A stretch of DNA of 32,761 nucleotides from Planktotalea sp. (GCF_018607965.1 NZ_JABBAM010000114.1:1-32761), one strand, 5' to 3'; counted from the stretch's first letter, positions 1 through 8,400 are shown. A program made the numbers and translations. Notes: generated from the letters alone by a model not told the origin.

Positions 1-50
1 TCCGTCTGGGGGACGGAAGGTCGCAGGTTCGAGTCCTGCTAGCCCGACCA
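1..50 (+). tRNA. tRNA-Pro (anticodon GGG), 3' part only
   Basis: The first 50 bases are the 3' part of a tRNA whose 5' half lies before the window. The anticodon stem TCCGT/ACGGA encloses a 7-base loop CTGGGGG. With T at position 33 the anticodon is GGG (proline), and G follows at position 37, as is usual for proline tRNAs. The T-arm GCAGG-TTCGAGT-CCTGC, the acceptor strand TAGCCCG, the discriminator A and an encoded CCA end follow. The acceptor and D-arm 5' strands cannot be checked. Confidence 0.9.
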
Positions 51-120
51 TTTATATTTCGCCTGCCGTTTCGGTCAGTTTATGCCCTGCCCTGATCCCG
101 CATGGCCCACCGGAGACGCA

Positions 121-1206
121 ATGATGACAGGTGTTTTACCAAGCCAGCGACTAGAGCAGATGATCGTCTCAGGGCAGATCGTCGGATCACCTGCGGTGAC
201 GGATGCACAAGTCCAACCTGCCAGTCTTGATCTACGTCTTGGAAACATCGCCTACCGCGTGCGCGCGTCCTTCCTTGCAGGACATGGGCGTCGCGTTGAG
301 GATCGCCTTAAAAAATTCGAAATGCACCGGATCGACCTGACGGACGGGGCTGTTCTAGAAAAAGGCTGCGTTTATGTCGTGCCTTTGATGGAAAGCCTTG
401 CGCTGCCCGAAGGACTACAGGCCGTCGCGAATGCCAAAAGCTCAACAGGTCGTCTTGATCTACTGACGCGCACGATAACCGATGGCGGTGCTGAATTCGA
501 CCGGATCGCGCCGGGCTACACAGGCCCGCTTTACGCTGAAATCTGCCCACGTTCGTTTTCCGTCCTCGTACGTCCTGGGATGCGGTTGAACCAAATCCGT
601 TTCCGCGAAGGTCAGGCTGTGCTGGATGATGCCGAAATGCACGCGCTGCATGCGAGTGATGTGTTGGTGAGTGGCGAAGCACTAATTGACGACGGATTGG
701 GCTTTTCGGTTGATCTAAAACTCGACGGTAGCGATCTGGTTGGCTACCGCGCCAAACCCCATACGGGCGTCATCGACCTAGACAAAATTGGTCACTACGA
801 TTCTGCAGAATACTGGGAAGACGTACGCTGCAAAGACGGTCAAATCATTCTTGATCCCGGTGCCTTCTACATCCTCGTTAGCCGCGAAGCCGTGCACATC
901 CCCCCTGCCTATGCTGCTGAAATGGCACCGTATTTGGCGATGGTCGGTGAGTTTCGCGTTCACTACGCAGGCTTCTTTGATCCTGGCTTTGGCCACTCTG
1001 CCGCAGGTGGCACAGGGTCACGCGGTGTCCTAGAAGTGCGCTGCCACGAAGCACCGTTCGTTTTGGAACACGGCCAAGTCGTAGGCCGTTTGGTTTACGA
1101 ACATATGTCCGAAATCCCGAAGCAGCTTTATGGCTCAGGGATTGCATCCAACTATCAGGGACAAGGCTTGAAGCTCTCCAAACATTTCGCGGCACCTGCG
1201 ACGTAG
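121..1206 (+). CDS. dcd: dCTP deaminase, long two-module alphaproteobacterial form
   Basis: Predicted 2'-deoxycytidine 5'-triphosphate deaminase, which converts dCTP to dUTP plus ammonia for dTMP synthesis in the cytoplasm. The protein of 361 residues is about twice the size of E. coli Dcd, as in other alphaproteobacteria, where two dUTPase-like beta-barrel modules are fused. The family signature AKSSTGRLDLLTR lies at about residues 106-118, followed by the GYTGPLYAEICPRSF and GMRLNQIRFREGQ blocks. A second module near the C-terminus carries GVLEVRCHEAPFVLEHGQ. The start is placed at ATG 121 because GGAG sits about 6 bases upstream; an in-frame ATG at 82 would add 13 residues and lacks this site. 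It follows the tRNA and faces the dioxygenase gene convergently. No lesions are seen. Confidence 0.9.
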   Translation: MMTGVLPSQRLEQMIVSGQIVGSPAVTDAQVQPASLDLRLGNIAYRVRASFLAGHGRRVEDRLKKFEMHRIDLTDGAVLEKGCVYVVPLMESLALPEGLQAVANAKSSTGRLDLLTRTITDGGAEFDRIAPGYTGPLYAEICPRSFSVLVRPGMRLNQIRFREGQAVLDDAEMHALHASDVLVSGEALIDDGLGFSVDLKLDGSDLVGYRAKPHTGVIDLDKIGHYDSAEYWEDVRCKDGQIILDPGAFYILVSREAVHIPPAYAAEMAPYLAMVGEFRVHYAGFFDPGFGHSAAGGTGSRGVLEVRCHEAPFVLEHGQVVGRLVYEHMSEIPKQLYGSGIASNYQGQGLKLSKHFAAPAT

Positions 1207-1230
1207 CACAGTTTTTACAAAGAGATTTTT

Positions 1231-1251
1231 GCCTCCGGCGGGGATATTTTT
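1231..1251. terminator. GC-rich hairpin plus T-run between convergent genes
   Basis: GCCTCCGGCGGGG followed by ATATTTTT lies in the 58-base gap between the convergent dcd and dioxygenase genes. The short stem CCTC/GGGG, with one G-U pair and a CGGC loop, followed by T's resembles the intergenic terminator motif seen very often in Rhodobacteraceae. It would serve dcd. The stem is short, so strength is uncertain. Confidence 0.5.
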
Positions 1252-1264
1252 GGAGAGAGGAACT

Positions 1265-2014
1265 CTACTGGTTGATGAGCCAAGCGTTAGATTCATTAGA
1301 TTTAGGTCTGAAATACGCGATCATACGCCCTTCTGGTGGGACGGTATCCGTTTTTTTCCAAGGGGCGACACCGTGCAAAAGGTGGCGATGCAAAAGCATC
1401 GATTGCCCTATGTACGCGTGTACCTCAATTGGTTCAATCTGTTCAAACACCTGCGCGCGCGCTGTCTTATAGGCGTCCGTCAGATCAACCATGTTTGGAT
1501 CTTTATCACTGATCGCCGCGCGCAAAGCATTGCCCATTGCAATGTGACTTCCCGGCCAAACCACCAAAGGCGACGCCCTCGAGCACCCAAGTGGCATGCC
1601 AAGTACAAAGCTATGGGGTTCACGCAGGTAGCGACGCCCGTCCTCTAATAAAATGCCATCTACATGGGCCGCGCAGCGTTTGATACGGAACTTATGATTT
1701 GCATCACTTTCGCTGATATCTTGTTTGGGATAGCCTTTATACACAACAGACACTTGGGCCTTGTGCCAACGCTCTGGCGGCGTCACCAAGCTATGCCATG
1801 GTCCAGCAAAAGGTACGCCTGCAATAGATCCATCCCATTCGTTTGGCAAAACATCGATGCCGACAAACCACGTATTCTGATGTCTTAGCCAACGCTCGCG
1901 CAAGTGTTCATCGTTAACAACCGCGCGAGCGTAATTTTTAGCAGCCTTTGCCCATTTCAAAACCCGCGGATCTGCATCAAAGACGCAAAACCCGTCTCGT
2001 TCATACGATGTCAC
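1265..2014 (-). CDS. Phytanoyl-CoA dioxygenase-like (PhyH fold) Fe(II)/2-oxoglutarate oxygenase
   Basis: A protein of 249 residues resembling bacterial phytanoyl-CoA dioxygenase-type Fe(II)/2-oxoglutarate enzymes. The expected metal-binding pattern is visible: an H-x-D in CAAHVDGILLEDGRR and a distal histidine in LLHRHLLHGVAPW. An arginine region (GRMIAYFRP) near the C-terminus could bind 2-oxoglutarate. The start is taken as GTG at 2014, whose GTGA overlaps the TGA stop of the upstream permease gene. A longer ATG reading to 2122 would run 112 bases into that gene and adds unconserved-looking sequence. The 4-base overlap implies translational coupling with the permease. The substrate cannot be inferred. 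Confidence 0.6.
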   Translation of the reverse strand: MTSYERDGFCVFDADPRVLKWAKAAKNYARAVVNDEHLRERWLRHQNTWFVGIDVLPNEWDGSIAGVPFAGPWHSLVTPPERWHKAQVSVVYKGYPKQDISESDANHKFRIKRCAAHVDGILLEDGRRYLREPHSFVLGMPLGCSRASPLVVWPGSHIAMGNALRAAISDKDPNMVDLTDAYKTARAQVFEQIEPIEVHAYIGQSMLLHRHLLHGVAPWKKTDTVPPEGRMIAYFRPKSNESNAWLINQ

Positions 2015-2835
2015 CAGCCCATTGCCTTGCGCAGCATGTTCAGTGCGACCAGCGTTAGAAACACGCCAAACGCTTTCTTCAACGGCCCTGCATCCATCGC
2101 ATGGGCCAGCCTTACACCCCATGGAGCACTCAGCAATGTCATCGCAATCACGACCACAAAAGCAACCAAATTGACCGCACCTAATGTGTAGGGCGGACGC
2201 ATCGCGGGGTCGATTGGCACGAACAAAAAGCCGATGACCGCAGGCACCGCGATCAGCACACCAAAGCCAGCCGCCGTCGCCACGGCGCGATGAATCGCGA
2301 CGCCGTGAAGCGACATGAACGGCACACCGAAACTACCGCCGCCGATGCCCATAAGAACCGACATAAAACCTAGCAAGAGCGACGCTGTTATGCGTTTCGT
2401 GCCTGTCGGCATCGCATCGGCCAATCGCCATGAACTACGCCCAAAGGCCATGTAAAGTCCGACAATCAGGGCCAAAACACCGAAAATCAATTGTAAGGTG
2501 CCAGATCGCAAGCTTGCCGCTGTCACCATGCCCCACGCGGCCCCAATCACAATACCCGGTGCCCATGTACGCAACACATCCCAGTCCACCGCACCCTTTT
2601 TATTGTGGCTATGAACCGAGCGCACAGAGGTCACAATGATAGTTGCGAGCGACGTCGCAAGACACATTTGCATCAATTGCGGACCCTCAAATCCAAGCGC
2701 ACCGAAGACGTAGAAAAAGGCTGGCACCAGAACGATACCACCGCCCACACCAAGCAACCCCGCAAGAACGCCCGCAACCGCCCCTGTCACCAACAACAGG
2801 ACAAGCATTTGAACCAGCAACATCGGATCCGTCAT
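2011..2835 (-). CDS. TauE/SafE family membrane permease (sulfite/organic anion exporter-like)
   Basis: A polytopic inner-membrane protein of 274 residues. It has the two-halved TauE/SafE layout (old DUF81): glycine-rich motif GLLGVGGGIVLVP near residues 27-39 in the first half, and its counterpart MGIGGGSFGVPFM in the second half. About eight hydrophobic stretches are apparent. Family members transport sulfite, sulfoacetate or related organosulfur anions, but many are uncharacterised and no substrate is assigned here. AAAGG lies 7 bases before the ATG. Downstream it overlaps the dioxygenase gene by 4 bases; upstream, 64 bases separate it from dusA, so the three may be co-transcribed. Confidence 0.85.
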   Translation of the reverse strand: MTDPMLLVQMLVLLLVTGAVAGVLAGLLGVGGGIVLVPAFFYVFGALGFEGPQLMQMCLATSLATIIVTSVRSVHSHNKKGAVDWDVLRTWAPGIVIGAAWGMVTAASLRSGTLQLIFGVLALIVGLYMAFGRSSWRLADAMPTGTKRITASLLLGFMSVLMGIGGGSFGVPFMSLHGVAIHRAVATAAGFGVLIAVPAVIGFLFVPIDPAMRPPYTLGAVNLVAFVVVIAMTLLSAPWGVRLAHAMDAGPLKKAFGVFLTLVALNMLRKAMGW

Positions 2836-2899
2836 ATTCAGGCCTTTCTGAAAGTTGTCCCACTAAAAGCCAGAAAGCCTGCGTTCTCGCAAGGCACAA

Positions 2900-3955
2900 T
2901 TACTCAAACGCAGGGCGCGCGGCCTGCATCAGCTCAATCGCAGTCACAACCGTATGCGATCCCGCGTCTGATTTATGGGCGTTCTCTGACAAATGCCGTT
3001 TCCAGTGCCGCGCTCCGGGTTTGCCCGCGAATATCCCAAGCATGTGGCGCGTTACCTGCCCCAACTTGCCACCTTTGGCCATGTGTTCATCAATATAGGG
3101 CAACATTTTCAGAACGATATCTTCGCGCGACTGCCCGTGTGGCGCGTCCCCAAAAATACGATGATCCGCCTCTAGCAATATGTCCGCGGATTGATGATAG
3201 GCCGCACGCCCGATCATGACACCGTCCATGCCACGCTCTAGCGCAGCCTCAGCCACGTCCAATGTCGCAACACCGCCATTCAGGCTAAGGTGCAGCGCGG
3301 GAAACAGCCCCTTCATCTGCTGAACCAAATCGTAATCAAGCGGCGGAATATCGCGATTTTCCTTTGGGCTTAGACCCTGCAACCACGCTTTGCGCGCGTG
3401 AATGCTAAACCGTGCAACCCCTGCCCCCGCAACGCGCGCGATGAATTCGGGCAACACGTCGCTTGGCTCCTGATCGTCTACACCAATGCGGCATTTCACT
3501 GTAATTTCAACGTCAGTGGCCGCTCTCATCGCAGCGCAGCACGCGGCGACCAGCTTGGGATCACGCATCAAAATCGCGCCGAACGCCCCGTTCTGAACAC
3601 GATCCGACGGACATCCGACATTCAAATTGATCTCGTCATAGCCAGCCTCGGCCCCTAAGCGCGCCGCCTCAGCCAATTCCGCAGGATCAGACCCGCCCAG
3701 CTGCAAGGCGACGGGGTGTTCTTCGGGCGAATACTCCAACAAATGCAACGCCCCGCCCCGCACGAGTGCTGGGGATGTCACCATTTCCGTGTAAAGCAAC
3801 GCACGCTGTGACAGTAGACGATGGAAATAACGGCAATGACGATCCGTCCAGTCCATCATGGGTGCCACGCTCAGACGCGCAGCCGTTGAAACAGTAGTAA
3901 AACCCTTTTTTTGCTGGGAAATACTATTTCCTAAATGTTGTCTGTTATCAGACAT
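2900..3955 (-). CDS. dusA: tRNA-dihydrouridine synthase A
   Basis: FMN-dependent tRNA dihydrouridine synthase of the DusA type, which reduces uridines in the D-loop of tRNAs. From ATG 3955 the protein has 351 residues. The hallmark N-terminal block LSVAPMMDWTDRHCRYFHR begins near residue 28. The catalytic cysteine lies in INLNVGCPSDRVQNGAFGA (about residue 115), followed by the VKCRIG block and the C-terminal MIGRAAYHQ phosphate-binding region. The first ~22 residues (MSDNRQHLGNSISQQKKGFT...) precede the conserved core, look unlike it, and contain a perfect palindrome at 3917-3931. dusA is a known target of a family of integrases that insert islands at its 5' end and leave a functional replacement start. 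The divergent integrase fragment next door fits that arrangement. Confidence 0.93.
   Translation of the reverse strand: MSDNRQHLGNSISQQKKGFTTVSTAARLSVAPMMDWTDRHCRYFHRLLSQRALLYTEMVTSPALVRGGALHLLEYSPEEHPVALQLGGSDPAELAEAARLGAEAGYDEINLNVGCPSDRVQNGAFGAILMRDPKLVAACCAAMRAATDVEITVKCRIGVDDQEPSDVLPEFIARVAGAGVARFSIHARKAWLQGLSPKENRDIPPLDYDLVQQMKGLFPALHLSLNGGVATLDVAEAALERGMDGVMIGRAAYHQSADILLEADHRIFGDAPHGQSREDIVLKMLPYIDEHMAKGGKLGQVTRHMLGIFAGKPGARHWKRHLSENAHKSDAGSHTVVTAIELMQAARPAFE
3917..3931. other. Perfect palindrome in the dusA N-terminal extension (candidate att core)
   Basis: GGAAATACTATTTCC is a perfect 7+1+7 inverted repeat inside the unusual N-terminal extension of dusA. Tyrosine recombinases bind inverted core arms around a short spacer, so this is a candidate for part of an attachment site at the dusA end of the island. 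This is inference: no second copy was noticed in the window, and an attachment site could equally lie in the conserved dusA core near 3834-3872. A regulatory operator is another possibility. Confidence 0.25.
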
Positions 3956-3988
3956 TTCAAGCACTTTCTCGCACATTTGGCAATTGCA

Positions 3989-4026
3989 TCCCCCACGTGG
4001 GGGACTAAATCTATGACATGGGGGAC
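3989..4026. promoter_or_regulatory. Palindrome plus spaced direct repeat in the dusA/integrase divergent region
   Basis: The 110-base gap between the divergent dusA and integrase starts contains the perfect 16-base palindrome TCCCCCACGTGGGGGA (3989-4004). The octamer TGGGGGAC occurs at 3998-4005 and again at 4019-4026, 21 bases apart, or two helical turns on one face of the DNA. Such an arrangement suits a dimeric repressor or excisionase, or integrase arm-type sites, controlling the divergent promoters. No convincing -35/-10 pair was identified, so the role is inferred. Confidence 0.4.
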
Positions 4027-4065
4027 ATCCAGAAACCCAGAACCACATATAGAAGGATATTAACT

Positions 4066-4153
4066 ATGGCATCTATCGAAGAACGTAAACGTGCGAACGG
4101 AACGACTGCATACAAAGCAGAAGTCGTTGTGCGCATCGACGGCAAGCGGAAGA
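4066..4153 (+). pseudogene. 5' fragment of a tyrosine-type site-specific integrase, truncated by the IS
   Basis: ATG 4066, with AGAAGGA about 8 bases upstream, opens a frame reading MASIEERKRANGTTAYKAEV then VVRIDGKRK before it enters the insertion sequence and stops at 4167. This is the typical start of the N-terminal SAM-like/AP2-like DNA-binding region of phage and island tyrosine integrases (basic start, then a short beta sheet ending in xxDGKR). Those proteins are usually 350-420 residues, so only about 29 codons remain. It is divergent from dusA and points into the T6SS region, as for integrases of dusA-targeting islands. No remainder of the gene is recognisable after the IS at 5373-5425, so the rest was lost rather than merely interrupted. 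Confidence 0.65.
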
Positions 4154-4181
4154 TTAGGTGCCCCTAGTTTCCTAGACGCTT
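4154..4181. repeat. Left terminal inverted repeat of the IS3-family element
   Basis: Begins TTAGGTGCCCCTAG and ends TAGACGCTT. It matches the right end with four mismatches over 28 bases; the second base (T instead of G) departs from the TG...CA rule for IS3 ends, another sign of decay. An alternative boundary using the internal TGCCCC would start at 4159. Confidence 0.8.
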
Positions 4182-5036
4182 GCTTCGTTCATTTTCTCCT
4201 GTTTCATTTCATAGTCAACTGGTGACAGCATGCCGTTATTCGTGTGCTTGCGTGTCGGGTTGTAGAACATCTCGATATATTCGAACACTTCCCGCCTTGC
4301 AGCGTCGCGTGTGAGGTAAGTCCGCCGTCTGATGCGCTCCCGTTTCAGGAGTTGAAAGAAGCTCTCTGCGACAGCGTTGTCATGACAATTACCACGCCGG
4401 CTCATGCTGCGATCAAACTGTGTTTGCCGAGGAACGATTGCCACACCCCACCGGTAAATTGGGAACCCTGTTCGGAATGAATCATGACCTTGTTCTTTGG
4501 CTTTCGCCGCCAAACCGCAGCAAGCAAAGCTTGCAAAGCGAGATCTGTGGTCATTCGGGATTGCATTGACCATCAAACGACCCGTCTAGAGAACAAATCA
4601 ATGACGACAGCTAAATACGACCAACCTTCATGGGTTCTGATGTAGGTAATGTCAGTCATCCAAACCGTATTCGGCGCACTTACTTGGAACTGTCGGTTCA
4701 ATGTGTTGTCCGCGACCACAGCAGGCTTGCCGCCGCAACGACCAGGGCGATGCTTGTATCCGATCTGCACGGCAATACCCGCAAGGCTGGCCAGACGTGC
4801 CACACGGTTCTCCGAACAGGTCTCGCCAGCATCGCGCAAGTCATCCGTTAATTTGCGATAGCCATAGACCTTGCCGCTGTCAGTCCACGCCTGTTGGATC
4901 AGCTCCGTCTGGCGCGCATCCTGGCTTAACGGTTCTTTAAGCCATGCATAGAAACCGCTGAATGAACCATCAGCACGCGACACATGGACCGCACTGAAAA
5001 CTCTGTGCGGTGAACCTCGATAAACGCGTACCTCAC
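4172..5036 (-). pseudogene. IS3-family orfB (DDE transposase/integrase core), multiply disrupted
   Basis: Read from a GTG near 5036, the frame begins [13 protein letters not shown] and SMCRVL, then loses frame near 4975. The next frame continues [33 protein letters not shown] and [20 protein letters not shown] (first catalytic Asp) to DLFSRRVV, where a TGA near 4573 interrupts it. Reading through, the second catalytic segment is HSEQGSQF rather than HSDQGSQF, so the second Asp is changed to Glu. A further shift near 4410 precedes SRRGNCHDNAVAESFFQLLK, which holds the catalytic Glu, and a typical C-terminus ending MLSPVDYEMKQEK. At least two frameshifts, one nonsense codon and one active-site change show that it is inactive. 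Confidence 0.85.
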
Positions 5037-5310
5037 TGAGACTCTCGCGCGAAGTACGCGGTCGCCTTTTTTAGGATGGTCCGCTCCTCGGTCACGCGGG
5101 CCAACTCGCGCTTCAGCCGTCTGATCTAGCCTTATCCGCAACCTCTAATTTGACACGTGGTGCCTTCGAAAACTGCGCCTTCCACGTGTACAATGACTTA
5201 GTGCTGATCCCTAGGCGCTCAGCTACTTCGCTGACAGCATATCCACGCTCAACAACCTGCGCCAAAGCGTCCCGTTTAAACTCGCCCGTAAAACGTATTC
5301 CCTTGTTCAT
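5033..5310 (-). pseudogene. IS3-family orfA (helix-turn-helix protein), frameshifted
   Basis: Begins MNKGIRFTGEFKRDALAQVV and continues with the HTH region VSEVAERLGISTKSLYTWKAQF, typical of the IS3-family OrfA that binds the IS ends. After LEVADKAR the frame is lost near 5120. The expected leucine-zipper segment [19 protein letters not shown] and [10 protein letters not shown] is found in a neighbouring frame, ending at the TGA at 5033-5035. A small deletion in the linker therefore split the gene. In intact relatives this end overlaps orfB, allowing a programmed -1 frameshift; that arrangement is still visible around 5033-5036. Confidence 0.8.
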
Positions 5311-5344
5311 ATCCGTCTCACCTTGGTTCCAAAATTACCAAGCA

Positions 5345-5372
5345 AAGCGTCTACAAATCTAGGGGCACCTCA
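5345..5372. repeat. Right terminal inverted repeat of the IS3-family element
   Basis: Reverse complement begins TGAGGTGCCCCTAG and continues to TAGACGCTT, matching the left repeat. The orfA start at 5310 lies just inside it, as expected for the transcription-proximal end of an IS3 element. Confidence 0.8.
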
Positions 5373-5425
5373 GTCAAACACCTAAGCATGGATGCAACAT
5401 CGCAGGACAATTTCGTAAGCCAAAG

Positions 5426-8400
5426 CTATTCTTTCTCTATGTCACGCCGCCATGCGGCTAATGCATCGCGCGTACGCACCCCAACGATGCCGTCGATTTG
5501 AGCTGTGTAATAACCTTCGATTTGCAACCGTCTCTGGATTTCAAACCGAGTGTCGATATCTAGGCTGCGCCCGCGCTCTTCAATTAATTTAACTTCTGCA
5601 ATTGGATCACGTGCAAGCCACAGTCGTAAGATTTCCAAAGGTTCAAACGCATCGCGAGCAGGATCATCTGGGAAAGCACGATTAAAGAGCGACTGTGGCA
5701 AAGCAACTTCGGAAAAGAACCCCGGTCCAAATGGATTGAACCGCACAGTTGCTTCAAGTTGCAATGTAACGCCGCCGGATTCGCTGGAAAACCTAGTTTC
5801 CGCTACACCCAACGATGGGTTTAGCGAGGCTGTGCCATCTTCGACCAAACGGAACCAAGACCAAGGCCCTTTGTAAGTTTCATTGATCAGTGCGCGTGAA
5901 CGTTGGAAAATACGGAGTGTCAAATCGCTATCTTTGATACCCGCAACGGGCCATTTTTGCTTTGTCCAGAGCACAGGCCCATGGCTGAATTGCAAAAGCG
6001 TGATGCCAGAGGTCAGTGAAAGATTGCTAAGCTCAGCTGCAATAAATCCGGCGCGCAGTTCGAAATCCAAATGTGGTTTACCATCAACAAACATAACTTC
6101 GGAGATCTGATCAAACCGGTTGAACACTGTCTTTGTCTGTTCGGACACATCTGTGCGACCAGTCAGCAAGAACGTATTGCGCGGCATGTAGACCCCACTT
6201 TGGGTTTTGAACCGTGAAAGATAAGTAGCTTCAAACGTTTTTAGCTTGCCCTCGGGACTAAACAGATCCGCGAATTCATCAAGCGGCATATCGCTGTTTG
6301 AAAACTGATCGAATGGGAACGTCTGTGACAAGGTCGCTCCGTGCGGCTGTAAGATTTGATCCTGCCACTGGCCGTCGATGTAATCAAAAACAAATTCCAT
6401 CGCGCTGTCATCAAGCGTATTGGTGATACTGCGTCCAAAATCACGAATGATGTCTATTTCCGAACGGATCACTAAAGAATTCAAGATCGCCAGAGGGTTA
6501 GTGCTTTCAGTATCTTGAAATTGCTCGAACAAGAATGAACCCGCGCCATTAGGGGCTTTTGCTGCTTCTTCCAACCAACGGTTCACATCACGTGCGTAGG
6601 ACAAAAATAAATCAAACTGGCTAAGTTGGTCGCCTTCTGCCCGAAGCGCCACCAAATATGGTCGAAACGCAGAGCGAATATTAAAGGCAGCTGCCGCTTC
6701 CAAACTAGAAGACGCGGGTGCTAATAATGGTGCGGCCGCCGCTGCTGCGGGTTTCGGCGCATCACCACCTTTTGCGGCTGCGGGCGATCCTGGGACCGGT
6801 AGAAAAATTTTGATGTCAGTGTTTTGCGTAAGCGCTGACGTTAGACGATTTACAGGGTTCTCAGACGGGTTGGTCAGCGCTTTCATCAAGATCTGCGCAT
6901 CGCTCCAGTCTGCGGCCTCTCGCAGCTTGAGCGACGAAAGAAAAGCACTCCAGCTGGCGATATAGTCTGCGTTGTAGCGTTGACTGACACCGCGAGTGAT
7001 TGCATTTTCTTTGCCGCTGTCGAGCGTGCCGATGACGTCAGAAAAATTGTTAATCATCGAAGACAGATGTGCAATCTTGCCGTCTTCAAAGAATTGATCA
7101 AAGCCCGCCCGCGTATAGGCGCGCGGCACCAAATAGGACTGCGCATCATCAATTGGTACAAAGACTTCAGCAAACCGCGGCCCGATCACTTGCCGTAGAT
7201 CTACCCGTTCAGCGTTAGTGCTACGCCGCATAAGTGAGCGGTACAGCAATTCGTCTGAATCCAAGGCCGAAAGGGTCTTATTTACCACCGTTCGAAGCGA
7301 TTGATTGCGTGTCTCAGGCGGCTCGTTAAGCGCAAACAGGTCTTCTAAAGTTTCTTTCAATTGTGCCTGAAAGACCCCAGACACCTGCCCTTCATCACTT
7401 AATCCATCCGCAAAGTAAGCGGTCAACTCATCTTCATGCTTACTTTGATCAGAATGCATCTGCGTCTCTAACACTGCGAGCCTTATCAACTCGACGCCGT
7501 CTTGAAGACTGTTATAGGCGAATGTTTCTTTCTCTATGAAGCTAATCAAAGACGCTTGTAAACCGTTTGTGAGTTCGTTTTCATAGAGATCAGAATACAT
7601 GCGCTCCATTGACCAATTGGGAAGATATGCTCTGCGCGGTATTTCGTCCAAAACGTCGTAGCTTTCAAGTTCCTCACGGATAGGCTGCAAACTTAAGACA
7701 CGCTGCACCAGAAAATCGGAGTCTGTCGTCAGCTTTGAAACTTCTTCAAAGTAGCGATCAAAAGAGTTCTCTAACCTATCGTTGATTGCCGTATATGATC
7801 TGTAATTGTCCCAAACTAGGTATCCAAACAAAGCAACGATCCCCAAAAGCACAAGAGACCAAGCTGTCGCGTTTAAGCTTCTTTGCGCGCTTTGGCTCCT
7901 GTTTGGCTTTATCGCAAAACCTTCGCGATGATAGGCGGACGCCAAAAGCCCTGCATTTTCGATTGTGACGCTATCGGTCGCTTCGCCAAGCGAACTCGCA
8001 AGCGGAACAGAGCTGAAAAACCGTGATCCGGCCACTTGACTTAACGGATCGACGGCCTCCATTTCAACGCGCCCACCTACAAATGCGATGCTATGCAGAT
8101 TTAGCGGATCTTGGCGCGGTGGCCTTGCCTGCACCAAAGTAGACATGCGCGATTTTAACTGGGCCTGAACAAGCGATAGCTGGAACGGCGCGTTTAGCAA
8201 AGCCGCACAGAATTCAGGCGAGATTTGCTTTTGCAAGGCCGTCAACTGATCCGCGTTCAAAGCATTGACCATATTATCAAACAGATGATCAATCCGCTCT
8301 CCCAAATTGGCTCTATCGCGCGTAAGGAACCCACCAAAGATAGCTTCTTCGCCCATCTGTCCAGTAAGCATCGCCGCGCGTGCAAGATCAGGCAAGTGTT

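Larger units (their letters stand above)
4154..5372 (-). mobile_element. IS3-family insertion sequence, decayed copy (~1.2 kb)
   Basis: Terminal inverted repeats bound a 1219-base element. The left end reads TTAGGTGCCCCTAG and the right end, reverse-complemented, TGAGGTGCCCCTAG. Both continue to a shared TAGACGCTT, giving 24 of 28 matching positions. Inside lie remnants of the two-gene orfA/orfB organisation of IS3 elements, read on the minus strand. Length and layout are normal for the family, but both frames are broken, so it is not autonomously active. The bases outside the repeats (left ...GGAAGA, right GTCAAA...) do not form the 3-4 base direct repeat that a simple insertion would leave. 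The IS has ended the integrase gene and lies 53 bases from the end of tssM. Confidence 0.85.

Noticed and set aside
1229..1648. Plus-strand frame downstream of dcd
   Set aside because: Antisense to the dioxygenase gene, which shows a proper metal-binding pattern and coupling to the permease gene.
2605..3219. Plus-strand frame of about 200 codons opposite the permease and dusA
   Set aside because: It lies antisense to two well-supported conserved genes, is rich in Arg/His/Gln typical of a shadow frame, and has no recognisable domain.
4159..5367. Alternative IS boundaries at TGCCCC...GGGGCA
   Set aside because: Sequence identity of the two ends continues outward through AGG and one further base, and the right end gives TGA...TCA ends, so 4154-5372 fits better. 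Neither choice produces a target duplication.
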